Assembly: GCA_030765045.1 (NCBI GenBank)
Contig: CM060972.1
Location: forward strand, 4,724,905 to 4,788,904
DNA from: Tenodera sinensis
Lineage: Eukaryota > Arthropoda > Insecta > Mantodea > Mantidae
Direction: 5' to 3'
Length of the DNA stretch: 64,000 nucleotides
The position numbers and the translations under genes were made by a program. Shown here piece by piece: positions 40,601 through 52,600 of the stretch; position 1 is the first letter of the stretch, and each line of letters begins with the position of its first letter. The notes beneath the pieces were generated by a model that saw only the letters and a list, made by a program, of their open reading frames with translations, was not told the DNA's origin and made no database searches.

Positions 40601-43600
40601 TGATTAGAGATTGCTTCCCTAACGAGAAAGAACTATTTGATGGACGCATGCGCGGATGAATATGAAAAAGGCGGTGTCGCGTCAAACGACGCCAAAAAAC
40701 TGTTCACTCGCGTGTGCATCTTCGAGATGAAAAGACGATCATATTTAGGTAGTGTGAACATGGAACTTTCACCAAACTTTCATCAAGCATAAGTTCTACT
40801 AAGTGAAAAAGTATAAAGGCTTTTAAGCATTTAGCATGGTGCTGAGAGAAATTGTTTAATATAAAGTATCGATGAAGTGTTAATAAATTAATGCATTGTG
40901 ATAAAGAAACATTGTGTGATATTTCATTCCATCCGTTACCAAGCCCTGAGATCACAAAGATCTCATTAGCGTAAAGACACAGCGTCGTTAATAATTGCAA
41001 AAACTGCACCACAGTGAAGCAACAAGATTCTAAAGTAAGAACAAATTAGAAACTAAAAACTTCACTTATCTTAGTAATGTTGCAGGTTATTTTTTCAAAC
41101 ACTGACTCGAGTTTCGAGTTGACTTCAACTCATTCTCAACTCGAAACTCGTGTCAGTGTTTGAAAAAATAACTTGCAACATTACTAAGATAAGTGAAGTT
41201 TTTAGTTTCTAATTTGTTCTTACTTTAGGAACGTAATTTAAGTTTCATAGGTTAAAACTGAAGAAATCATACACCAAAGAATAAAATACAAGTTAAACTT
41301 GCCCTGCAAATGCATTTTTGGCAACAAACTGCAGCACCTTAAGTACAGATACCAGGTCATCGCCAAGAACAGATTGCAGGATCAAACCCAGGCCAAGGGA
41401 TTGGCATTCTCCAGTATACTGCAGACAATCAAGCAAAACATGCTACACGAAGAGCTATATGCTGCACGGTGGACACACAGGGATCCGGTCGGCATGCAAT
41501 AGATGAGCATGAGTGGCACAAGTGTGACTGATTCTCAGTCGGCTGAGTATTACCTCCGACTGCCAAGAATCCCTGCATGAGGTCTGCCAGGGTTGCAATT
41601 TATGTACTACCCAGCAAATCTACAGTTACTCTACACTTGTTTCTATTCATGTTAAAGTGAAGAATGAAGCTATAATTAAAATGTTCACTTACTGAATGGT
41701 TGATCTTATATTTTTCCAAATACTGCAATGCTTGAATGCCTGCCTTTTCTTTTGCAGCATCAGAAGGTTCTGCACTTAGCTTACCAGGACGCCAGGCTCT
41801 CTGACCATAGAATTCCAGATGCACAGATCCAATAAGGGGATCAGGTTCTGGATAGGCAACTACATTCTGCAACAGTCAATATGGCTGCTAAATTAATAAA
41901 AAAGCGAAATGACATGAACAACAAACAAAAAATTTGTACTGCTATTTTCAAACATACTTTAAAATAAATAATTGTAACCCTTAAAATATGACTAACAAAT
42001 TTGATCTTTAGCTGACAAGAACACTTACCTTACAAAGCTCTAAGCATGCTGTTTTTCTATCAATGGCGTACTGTGCTGCTTGCTGATAGTAGAAACCAGG
42101 ATGTTGAGTTTGTAATGCTGGAAGGCCCTGTCTTATTGCCTCATCAAATATATCACCAAACACATTAAATCTGAAAAACAAGAGCTCCATTACAAACTGA
42201 TCCTTTATGAAGATGATTTCATTTTGTGACGAGGTTGGGTGTCTGCTGCTTGCCATTCAGCGCTAGTTGGTATATGCGACTGGCTGGAGAAAGAGTGAGG
42301 AGATGCATCTGCAGGGCTGTGAAGCTAAGACTCCGCTCAGCAGTGTAACAACTTCCTTCAAGTTCCTGTAGCATCACCAGGATGTTGTTCATGTGACATG
42401 TCATTATTCTGCAAGCATCAGTGAGCGAGAGAAGTCCTGTGTTCACACTGCACAGTGAGCGACTGGAGAGTGACTTTGTAAAAACTGGGCAAAATGACAG
42501 GAGTGTCAGGAGTGGGATTTAAAAGCCACAATGAAGGCAATATTTCAAAGATTAGCTGAAACTAAAAGGTCCATATGGAAATTAAATCCAAACTCAGTGC
42601 AGTTAAAGACTTGGAAGTCTTCATCACCAAACACAAACACTAAATTATGATTTATAGAGGTGATACTCGAGTTGACTGCCTCCGTAGCACAGTGCTAGCG
42701 CACCTTCCTCTGGCATGGAGGACCTGGGTTTTATTCCTGGTACCAGCATGGGGACTTTCCTTCCACTGGAAGGTCTGGCCGGGGGCACACTCAGCCTCAT
42801 TAGGTCCTGGAGGGGCCCATTGGGGAACTACTTGATAAAGAAGTAGCGACCTTAGGTCAAAAGGTCACATAACTGGGTTAGGGCACTGATCACGTCTCAC
42901 CCTTCAGTTCTGTACCCCACTCATGATGCCTGTAGTGGGTGGAGGTGGAGGACGCAGCAGCTGGGCACTAAGCCTCAGTCTGTTACGCTAAGGGTTATAG
43001 CTACTTTTAGTTTCACTTAACTTTTACAGAGGTACAATTGGAACTGAAAAATTCAATACCACAGCCGGGATATGAACTAAGGACCTTCTGCTTCACACAC
43101 GGCTGCTCTAACCACTGAGCTACTGTGTCAACTTGCCAGTATGACATTGGATTCTGCAACTGATTTGTATTTTTCCCAGTAGACCACAAGGGAATCTCAC
43201 ATCTGAGATAAATACCCCAAGGGTGACTTACAATTGCGAGGACTTTATGTCTTGGGTTTACATAACCTTTCGATGGTAATTGTTATTTTTAAGCCAACCA
43301 GCAGTAAGTTTGTTGGCATAAAAAATAATCTTAGTTACATATTTCTGGTTACAGTACAGTTTCACAGATTTCAGACTTAGTGTTAGTGTCATGTTTGTGC
43401 CATGAAAATGTCAAACGTGAACAAAAGACAAGTTAGCATAACAATGGAAATTAAATTGAATGTGTTATAGAGACCAGACAAATGGGAACATATTAATATG
43501 TAATAAATTGTATGATGTTATAATTATGTTAGATATTTTGATAACTCATCACACTAACCCCACATTAGTTTGACTTATCGGGATTCTATTGTTTCTATAA

Positions 43601-46600
43601 CTAATTAAACTGGCTGGAGCTGATGATGCAGACAAGGTCTGTGAAATATGTATTATGTACGTAAAAGTTAGTGATGCTCACAAGAGTTAATTTTGACTCA
43701 AAGTTGCTAGTTAAGTTACTCAAAGTTAAAACTATGTACTCATATTACACTTTTACAACAATTTCTCCAACTGCTGGACTTGTGAATAAATTGAAGAAAT
43801 AACGTTATATCTACTTGTAAACTTACTGTTTTGACATCCAAGCATAGTGTTCAAAGGCCAGTTCCTTTGGGCCTACATATGATTTGAAAAGTTCAATATG
43901 TTTGCGGAATTGGCTGATGGCATCCAATGGCAAACTTAACTGGAACATCAGTTTGCAAAGCTTGTAATTTATAAATCCTGCCACAGTTTTTATTTCCAGG
44001 GCATTGGTGTCACTCATACGAACTTCCAGTAAATTAGTGTAAGACTGTGAGTAATGCCTGAAAATAAAAGAAAGAAAATCAATATTATGCTTCTCTCTTT
44101 AAATTATCAGCAAATGAATACTGGCATTTCAGTTAGCCAAATGTTCTCAAGCATTTTTCCACTAAGCATAAACACATATATGTACAAAGCTTACATTTGT
44201 AAACAAAGGAATAAAACAGACAAATGCAGAGCTCTACCAAGAGAATCATGTCTTCATACCAATTTTTTAGTTTGATTTTCGAGTCACTCTACAGCTGAGA
44301 ATGAGGGTGAATGACCTCAAACAGTTATATTATTTTGAATAATTTAAGTGAAGGTGAGTGTAAAAAATCTGATGTGTTACACTCACATGACTTGCTCTAC
44401 TCTTGTACTAACCATTCTTACAAACTCTTATTCCTATATCTTCTTCATGTTAGTTCAGATAAGCATTTGTACAAATTATCTTATTGCTTATTTCCTTGTA
44501 GGTGCAAGGGGAATATTAGAATACAGTAGGCTTTGAGCGATAGTCAAACCTTTTAAAGCTTTGAGATCCTGTTCTCTTTGCATGCTTAACATATTAAAAA
44601 AATGAATAACAATGTTCCATTTCACCTACTTAGTTTTCCAAAACTGACACAAGTTATTAGGAATATCATCTCTGAAGTGGTTCACACTACAAAAAAATTT
44701 ATTCAGACATAAATTGTGTGTTTTAGCAAGATCTACATTTTTTGTATAGTAAGATTTTGTCTATCTCTTACGGTTTACAGGTTATTCAAAAGTCATCCAG
44801 AGTAAACAGAACAACATAGGCTATAGCCAGAAAATTCAAACTATACATTTCATTTGTCATACAAATATCTTAAATATATGGCATTTTAATCAAAATCGTT
44901 AGAGCCATTTTCAAGAAAATCAAAATTTTTGAAAAATTTGTGCATGTAAAGGGTAGTTTAGGGTGGGGCTATTTTCTTCAAGGTCTCCGTGTCGCATCCT
45001 TGAAAGACATTAAACTTAAACACCACCTTTGGTTAATTAAGGAAGTTGAAGCTATTAACCTCTTGAGGGATATGGACGTGAAATCACGTCAATTTAAAAT
45101 GATGGATGAGCATAATGGGCGTGTATACACGTCCTGTGCATTTGTGCATTTAACCCTTATTTATCTCTTATCCAACTCAACTTATTTTAATTTTCCCTTT
45201 ATGAAACATTTTATTAAAGTCTATATACTTTATTGGCTTACCTTAATATGTTCTTTCTGCAGTGATTTACTTCAAAACAGGGATAAACACATAAGGGTAG
45301 GTACATTTCCACATTCGCAAATTCCCTTCTTGCAGCACACGAAACACTTTCGAGATGGGCGGACTTCTTTGCTGTTGGTGGTATCCTTTTAGGATAATGT
45401 TTTCCTTGAAGTCTGAGGGATGCAGGGGTTTTGGATTTTCAACCCCCGACGTGGTATTGTTCAATTAGGCTGTGAGCTATTTATAGTCGGTAGTCAAGGT
45501 CGGTCATTGTCCTGTGTGGGTTTAGAGAGCTGTCCAAATCACCAAACAATTGTATATGGTTATATCCAGTTGGTGCAAAAACACCTTTTTATACCACTTC
45601 TCCCTTCAGCTACAAGCAGGAAAGCATATGTATGTATTTCAACAAAGAAAGACACGGACTCTACTCAGTTACGAAACTTGCGTAAGCAAAAGTTGCAATG
45701 TTGCTCTATTCTGATGACTAAGAGACCACGCATACAGTAGTGCATTATTGCACAGTATGCTGACGCATAAGCCACACATACGATGGGTGTTTCTTTACTG
45801 TTTCTTTCCGAGAACTTATATTAGATGCGTTCGACAGAGCACCACAGTGAAACAAAATTGTGCCATTTCAATGTTTTGTAAAGACAACTCAACTTTGCTC
45901 ATGACGTACATTTATACTGCATATAACGAGTTTTATACCAGTTTTTGTTTCATTAAAATAACTTAATATTTACACAAAATACAGCTGTGTGTATACGACG
46001 AACTTTAAATGCCCTGCGCTGGATATTGGGTAGCAGTTCTCGGCTCTCGGACGTTTTAAATGGCCATCGCTCAAGAGGTTAACAGTGAAGCAACAAGATT
46101 CTAAAATAAGAACAAATTAGAAACTAAAAACTTCACTTATCTTAGTAATATTCCAAATCTGACTAAAGTTTCGAGTTGACTCCAACTCATTCTTTAGTCA
46201 GCTTTGCACCAAGAACTTGCAATATTACTAAGATAAGTGAAGTTTTTAGTTTCTAATTTGTTGTTTTAAAATCTTGTTGCTTCACTGTTAATAGCTTCAA
46301 TTTCCTTAATTAATTTAATTAGTTTGAAGCAATTGTTCCTGGCTACATTTACCATTTTAACTGTGATGGATAATAATTTAGAATTTAATAGTTATTTGTT
46401 TAATTTAAATTTATATGGAACTAAACATGAAATTAAATCATATTTAAAATTACAAGAGAAGAAAAGACATATTCTTGCAGACATTAGGTTTTTGAATATT
46501 TGTTTAAAAAGAAAAGTAACCTCTGTTTTTGTTAGAAGAACTGTTAAATTAGATAATAATAGTATTCACCAGAAGGCAGCAGAAAAGAAAGTTATTGAAG

Positions 46601-49600
46601 TTGAAAGAAGTTTACATTTTAAAAAATTAAATAATATTGAATTTAGGTTATATGACTTACATTTAAAATTAACACGTATTTTAGGTAACTTAATTTGGGT
46701 TAATTTAAAATCTAAATTATTTGAGAATTTAAATTTTAGCATGAAAAGAAAAACAAAGAGGTTAAAAAACAAGTTAAATAGATTATGCCAAAAGCAACAG
46801 AAATTGAATATAAAGAAACCAAATAATCAAACAAATAATGTAATTAATTTATCAAATTGTAACTTTAATGAGAAAGAAATACATTTTCTAAATAAAGGTA
46901 TGAAATTATATCAAGATTAAAAGCAGAAGCATTATATATAGTGATGTCCTGATCATTGTGAAGGTTTTTAGTTGCTTTTATATATTCAGGTAGACGATCA
47001 CTTACTTGTAGTTGTAAGTGATTGTCTACCTGAATATATAAAAGCAACTAAAAACCTTCACAAAGGTATGAAAACTTGCGTAAATTTTTCAAAAAACAGA
47101 TGATTTTGTTGCAGATATTGAAATTGCCAGTCAAGGTTTAAATGACAATAATAAATCTTTGATTAAAATGAAATGCACTAAAATTTTGAAATATATAAAT
47201 AAAAATCATCCTACAAGTAATTATAATAATCAGATTATTAAATCATCGAATGAAAAGGACGTAATTTATACTAAAGCTAACAAAGACAATAAAATTGTAA
47301 TTTTAGATCAATCTGATAATATTAATAGAGTAGAACTTTTTCTTGAAAGTGAAGATTACTTAAAAATTGACAATGATCCTTTAAAATCATGCATTTCAAC
47401 TTTTAATAAAATTCTCAATGAAGTGAAAATGATACCTAAAAAAGAAAAAAGTATTTTAAAAGTTAATAATCCAGTTTTACCTAGATTGTATGCACTTCCT
47501 AAAATTCACAAACTAGGAAATAAAATGAGACCAATTATAAATTGTATAAATTCACCTACATATAATTTGGCAAAATGGTTAACTACAAAATTCAGTACCT
47601 TTGATCAATTTGAAAGTTTAAGTATTAAAAATTCTTTTGAATTAGTAGAAAAGATTAGCAACATAGTATTGTTTGATAATGATAAACTCGTTCCTTTTGA
47701 TGTAACTGCTTTATTTCCTAGTATTCCTAGAAAAAAGCTTTTGAATTTTTAAAAAAATGGTTAAATTCTTTAGAATTAAACAAAGAATTAATAGATGATT
47801 TTGTAAAACTTACAAATCTTTGTTTAGATAAAAATTTCTTTAGTTTTAATGGTAATTTTTTTTCAACAAACTTCTGGCTTGGCAATGGATAGTCCACTTT
47901 CGCCATTTCTTGCTAATCTTTTCATGAGCTTTTTTGGAACTCAAATTATAAAATCATTCCCTCTAATTTTTAAAATATGGTATAGATATGTGGATGACAT
48001 TTTTGCTGTTGTCCCTAAAAAACAGATAAATGATGCTTTAAAACTTTTAAATTTACAAGATAAAGCTATACAATTCACTTTGGAAACTGAAAATAATGGA
48101 TGCCTTCCATTCCTAGACTTAAAAATTAAAAGACATAGCAATAAATTGAATTTTGGTATTTATAGAAAATCTACTCACACTGATAATTACATAAAAAATG
48201 AAGGTTTTAATCCTTTTGCACATAAATTTGCTGTTTTCAATAGTTTTAATTTATAGGTTAGTAAATATACCCCTTAATAAAGAAGAATTTGACACAGAAT
48301 ATAAACACATTATTAACACTGCAGTAATTAATGGTTTTAATACAGATTTTATGCATAAAAAGATAGAAAAATTTAAGTATCAAAAAGCTGTTAAAGAATT
48401 TCTACCCTCAAAAAAATAAAAGATAATTGTATTTTTAAAAAGCTTACTTACCATCCATGGGCCAATAAAAAATGTACAAAGATTTTTAAAGAATATGGAA
48501 TACATTTAGTCCCTCAAAATAAATTTAATATACAACTTATTTATGCCAACAAATAACGAACTGGCTTGAGAATTTAATGCCATTCTGGCAGTTTGTCACA
48601 ATAGCTCAGTGGTTAGAGTGTCCGCCCGGCAAGCGGAAGGTCTGTGGTTCAAATCCCAGTTGTGGCATTGAATTTTTAAGTTCCAGTTCTACCTCTTAAT
48701 ATACAACATTTACTAAATTGTATAAAAAAGATAAAATGCCAAATTATAAAAAAATCTGGCATTTATAAGTTTAGCTATTTGGATTGTGATAAGGTTTATA
48801 TTGGTAAAACTAAACGTCATTTGGAAACCAGAATAAGGGAGCATTTTAGAAATATTAAGTTTAAACAAACTGAGAAATCTGCTGTAGCAATCATTTTTGG
48901 TCGTTTAATCATGAAATTAATCCAGAAGTTAAATTATTAAAACAATTAAGTTGTTGTTGGCTAATGCTGGATTTCTGACAATGAAGTCATTAATCCTCTT
49001 GCTCTCCAATATTTTTCAATTAAGTGGACCTATAGATTTGATGGTTTGGAAAAAAATATTTATTTTAAAAAACAGGAACCGTGTTATGGACTTTGAAACA
49101 CCTCCTATAGATTGTATTTATAGATATTTGTTTTCAGAGATTGGTAATTAAAATGAGCATTAGTATCTGTTTTTTGTTTTCAGGTATTAGTGATTAAAAT
49201 GAACATCTGTAGCTTTGGTAACAAATTTGTTTGTATGGCTTTGAAAATAAAAAAAAAAAAAGAGAGAATGAATATATTCAAGATGCTCTCGGGCTTCGAG
49301 CCAGGTGTAGCGATTGGAGGACGTTAATTCAAAAAAAAAAAAGTGTAGTGATGAAGAGACATCTACGTTTCGGGAGTGTACATCTCTCCCATCTTCAGGA
49401 TGAAGAATGAATAGCAAGAGTGAAGGGGCCAGTATATGTACTGTCAGCCAGTACGTACCGAGTAGAAAACACCTGGTCTAGTGCGGAGGTGGTTCACCGC
49501 TCCGTTGGAATCTGTGTTTTCTGAGCCAATCACAGCCTGAAAACTATAGGCCAATCAGCCTCCTCAGCACTATGAGCAAGGTTTTAGAGAAAATAATACT

Positions 49601-52600
49601 CAAAAGACTTACGAACCACATAATAAAAAATAACCTAGTAATTAACGAACAATTCGGATTCCGGGCACAACACTCGACAACACTACAACTATTGCGAATG
49701 ACGGAATCCATCACGCGAGGATTCAACGAAAACCGATCCACAGGGGCCATCTTCTTGGATATTGAACGGGCCTTCGATCGCGTGTGGCACGCTGGTCTAC
49801 TCAGAAAGCTCATATCACTGGAATTCGCGGACTCTATGATAGCCATAATAAAGGACTATCTATCTCACCGAACGTTCCGCACGGCAGTCGAAACAGAGAC
49901 ATCAACGCGACGGCCAATCAGGGCAGGGGTCCCACAAGGAAGTTTATTGGGGTCCACCCTCTTTAATATTTACATAAATGATTTACCAGAGACGATAAGA
50001 GTAGACCGATATCTATATGCGGATGACACAGCGCTTGTCACACAATCAACCATGCCGAGGATTATACGCACCAGGCTACAAAATGCTCTAAATGATTTAG
50101 AGCCATGGCTCACGAAATGGCGCATTAAGGTAAATACCAGAAAAAGCCAGGCAATTGTATTCACCAAGCGAATTAAGCACCGTCATGGTAAACACGGCCT
50201 TCAGCCATTAACGCTTGGACAAGAGCCAATCCAATGGAACAGCAAAACCATCACCTACTTAGGGGTAACAATGGACCAGGGCCTTACGTGGAAACAGCAC
50301 GTAGACACAGTAAGAGCCAAAGCCAATGCACAACTCAATAAGCTATACCCAATAATCAACACAAACAGTACTCTAAAGTTAGAGATGGGCACTACACTTT
50401 ATAAAACACTAATCCGGCCCATCCTAACATACGCTGCACCCGTATGGGGACATGCAGCAAAAACACACATAAAGAGACTGCAAACGATGCAGAATAGAGT
50501 ACTCCGAATAATCGCGAGACTACCCGAAGTAGCTCCAACGCTCCAATTACACGAGGAGCTAAAAGTACATTCCATTGAACAGTTCATAAAAAGGCTCACC
50601 TGTAACTTACTTGACAAGAAAAACAAAAACCACAACGAACTAATTCAAAACCTAGGAAATTATGATATAACGCACGACAAACATGCAAGGCCACTATCTC
50701 TATTCCAGAGAACTATTGGTCTCGGGGAGCCAGATGTTGACATGCAACAATATCTGGACAACCTAGTTAACTACCCCGATGTTATCCATATGTGAACTGT
50801 GCATCACTCTCACTCTCTCTCTCTCTCTCTCTCTCTCACACATTCGTACCTACAGTTTCTCTTCAGATAACCCTCAAGTCCTTATTTATAAGGCGGACCC
50901 AGGGGGATGAGGGCCCCCTCGGGAGTGGCACTGGCTCGCACCTGCATTTCAGGCAGACTGCCCGCCAAGTGTGCACTCCAAACGAACAGGCGATACAACG
51001 GACATGCACTCACCCAATTGACGATGCCGGATGGTATATCAACAACCTTAATTATGAATTGCAAACGACGCCATACGGCGGAACGTAACAATTATAATTA
51101 CACTAGTTTGACGACGCCACAAGCGCACAAATTACCACTAACCTAAGGGACTAATTGTACGCACTTCCTTTGTTCTTAGTGTATGTACATGTATATTTAG
51201 ATTGTTTCAGGGATCCAGCATGCAGGGTATCGACACGCTCCCAGACTTCTGAGGCGCACGAACAGACGCGGCGAATTCACGCCAAGATTCATAGCACCCT
51301 GATTCCTGACAGCAATCACAAATGACTCCTACCAAACCATCCATGACTCCGCTAGGGGGCAAGCTGGGCTTCGGTCAAGCTCGTCTCCAAGCTCCTAACC
51401 TTCTCCGTCTGGTTACGCTATGCGAACCAGCTCTATCTTCACCACTGAATGCGCGGGTGCTACAGGCGGTACCGCAGCAGGCTTTCACCTTCCTAATCCG
51501 GTGGATGGGGTTTTTTAGTGGGTATGGCCATCTTCAATGGCGACTCCCACAGTACCATGGGGTCTCGAAACAAGATTTTTCCCCTCCACCTAAAAAAAAA
51601 AATGTTTTCTGAGTCGGTCAATTTCCAATTTTAAGGCTGGTTTCCAGGAGGGACTAAACTGCAATCCAGCATCCCGGTTCAGTATACTCTTCTCGGAGGA
51701 GATGGACAGAGCCTCCTTAACCCTCCGTTCCCATAAACCGCTACATTTTGTCGATTAATAACTCTACACAACACTTATAATTTCCCGGAACACGTTTCGG
51801 AGACTGACTTTCCTCCATTATCAACCAGATATTGAATTATCAACATGGGAACAGATCTTCATTTGGCAGAATAAGGTCAGAGATTTCAATTTCCATATCC
51901 CACAGAACGACCCAATGTACAAGTTCTTAGGATAACTGCTAGAGCAGTCTACGGAAGGACCAACCTCTACAAACAAGTTTAGTCAATTGTGTTTCCCAGT
52001 GCCTGCATTAAAACTGAATGTAACTTGTAGAGTTTTAATTCTGTGTCTTCTAGTTTACAAAATAAAGTAACCTCCAAATTCGTCCGAAAAATAGTTAAAC
52101 TGACCAACGGAAATGTTAAACAAAAAGCGGCAGAGAAAAAAGTTTTACAACTAGAAGTCAATAAACATTACGAGCAGCATCTCTCACACTGGCCTGTCAC
52201 GGTATAGAAACGTGCCACAAGTGGTGATTATATGAAAATTCAATGGACTTCAAAACTCCTCCCGGCCAGGTCTTATGGATTCCATTAACCAACAACAGGT
52301 GAGGCCCTCCAGACATACTGGTGGTTTACATGAATGGACAATGTAACCACCATTACATACAAAAACTTGGTGTCCACTTAAAACACGGTTATACTTATGC
52401 TAATTAAGCTTGCAGGATTATTGCATCCTATGTTTTTGAGGATCAACATGGAAACATTGTCACAGTAAATTCAGCCCATTACAGAAGCCTGCTGACAATT
52501 TTTCTGACTCTTAAACTACAAAGACAGGGCATTCAATTTGACATTACTTTGTTTCCAGGAAGCTGAGGCACTGTGCATACCAACTGAGACATGGTGGCAA

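Larger units (their letters stand above)
25633..41011 (+). mobile_element. tandem array of three gypsy-type LTR elements sharing four LTRs
   Basis: Order: LTR, internal, LTR, internal, LTR, internal, LTR. Unit spacing is 4911, 4912 and 4907 bp; the differences are small and the poly-A run is visibly shorter in unit 3. Each LTR starts TGAGACAGAATATTAG and ends AAAACTGCACCA. The whole array is flanked by CAGT at 25629-25632 and 41012-41015, a 4-bp target duplication (5 bp, ACAGT, if the final A is shared). Units differ by only a few substitutions (for example at 27619, and within the LTRs near 26096, 36075 and 40717). The flanks match the uninterrupted Penelope terminal repeat at 46083-46110. 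Confidence 0.93.
46324..49151 (+). pseudogene. Penelope-like RT / GIY-YIG ORF, interrupted
   Basis: Pieces in order: N-terminal domain (46324-46905; [26 protein letters not shown]), linker to RT (47159-47752; ADKDN-type [12 protein letters not shown], then [16 protein letters not shown] and [11 protein letters not shown]), palm (47849-48256; [38 protein letters not shown]), and GIY-YIG ([26 protein letters not shown]). Broken by two frameshifts and by the insertions at 46906, 48537 and 48951. The catalytic YVDD is intact. Family role (known): target-primed reverse transcription after nicking by GIY-YIG. Confidence 0.87.
45036..49200 (+). mobile_element. Penelope-like element with GIY-YIG endonuclease, nested insertions
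   Basis: Order: outer end of the terminal repeat (45036-45058), piggyBac insertion, foldback terminal repeat (46083-46312), N-terminal ORF part (46324-46905), hairpin insertion, RT (47073-48256), SINE insertion, GIY-YIG domain (about 48745-48940), a 66-bp LINE scrap, and the ORF end at about 49151. The right boundary is uncertain. Confidence 0.85.

Noticed and set aside
41100..41180. CRISPR-like or phage-like palindromic repeats
   Set aside because: A single foldback with eukaryotic transposon context and no spaced array.
48590..48665. tRNA gene with A and B boxes
   Set aside because: It is part of a repeated element with target duplications and the acceptor stem does not pair; same for 11095-11165, 53540-53610 and 54030-54095.
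51785..51830. Hammerhead-like TTGATAA - stem - GAAAC on the minus strand
   Set aside because: Two of the conserved CUGANGA positions are changed and stem III does not pair; kept only as a note under the Penelope fragment.
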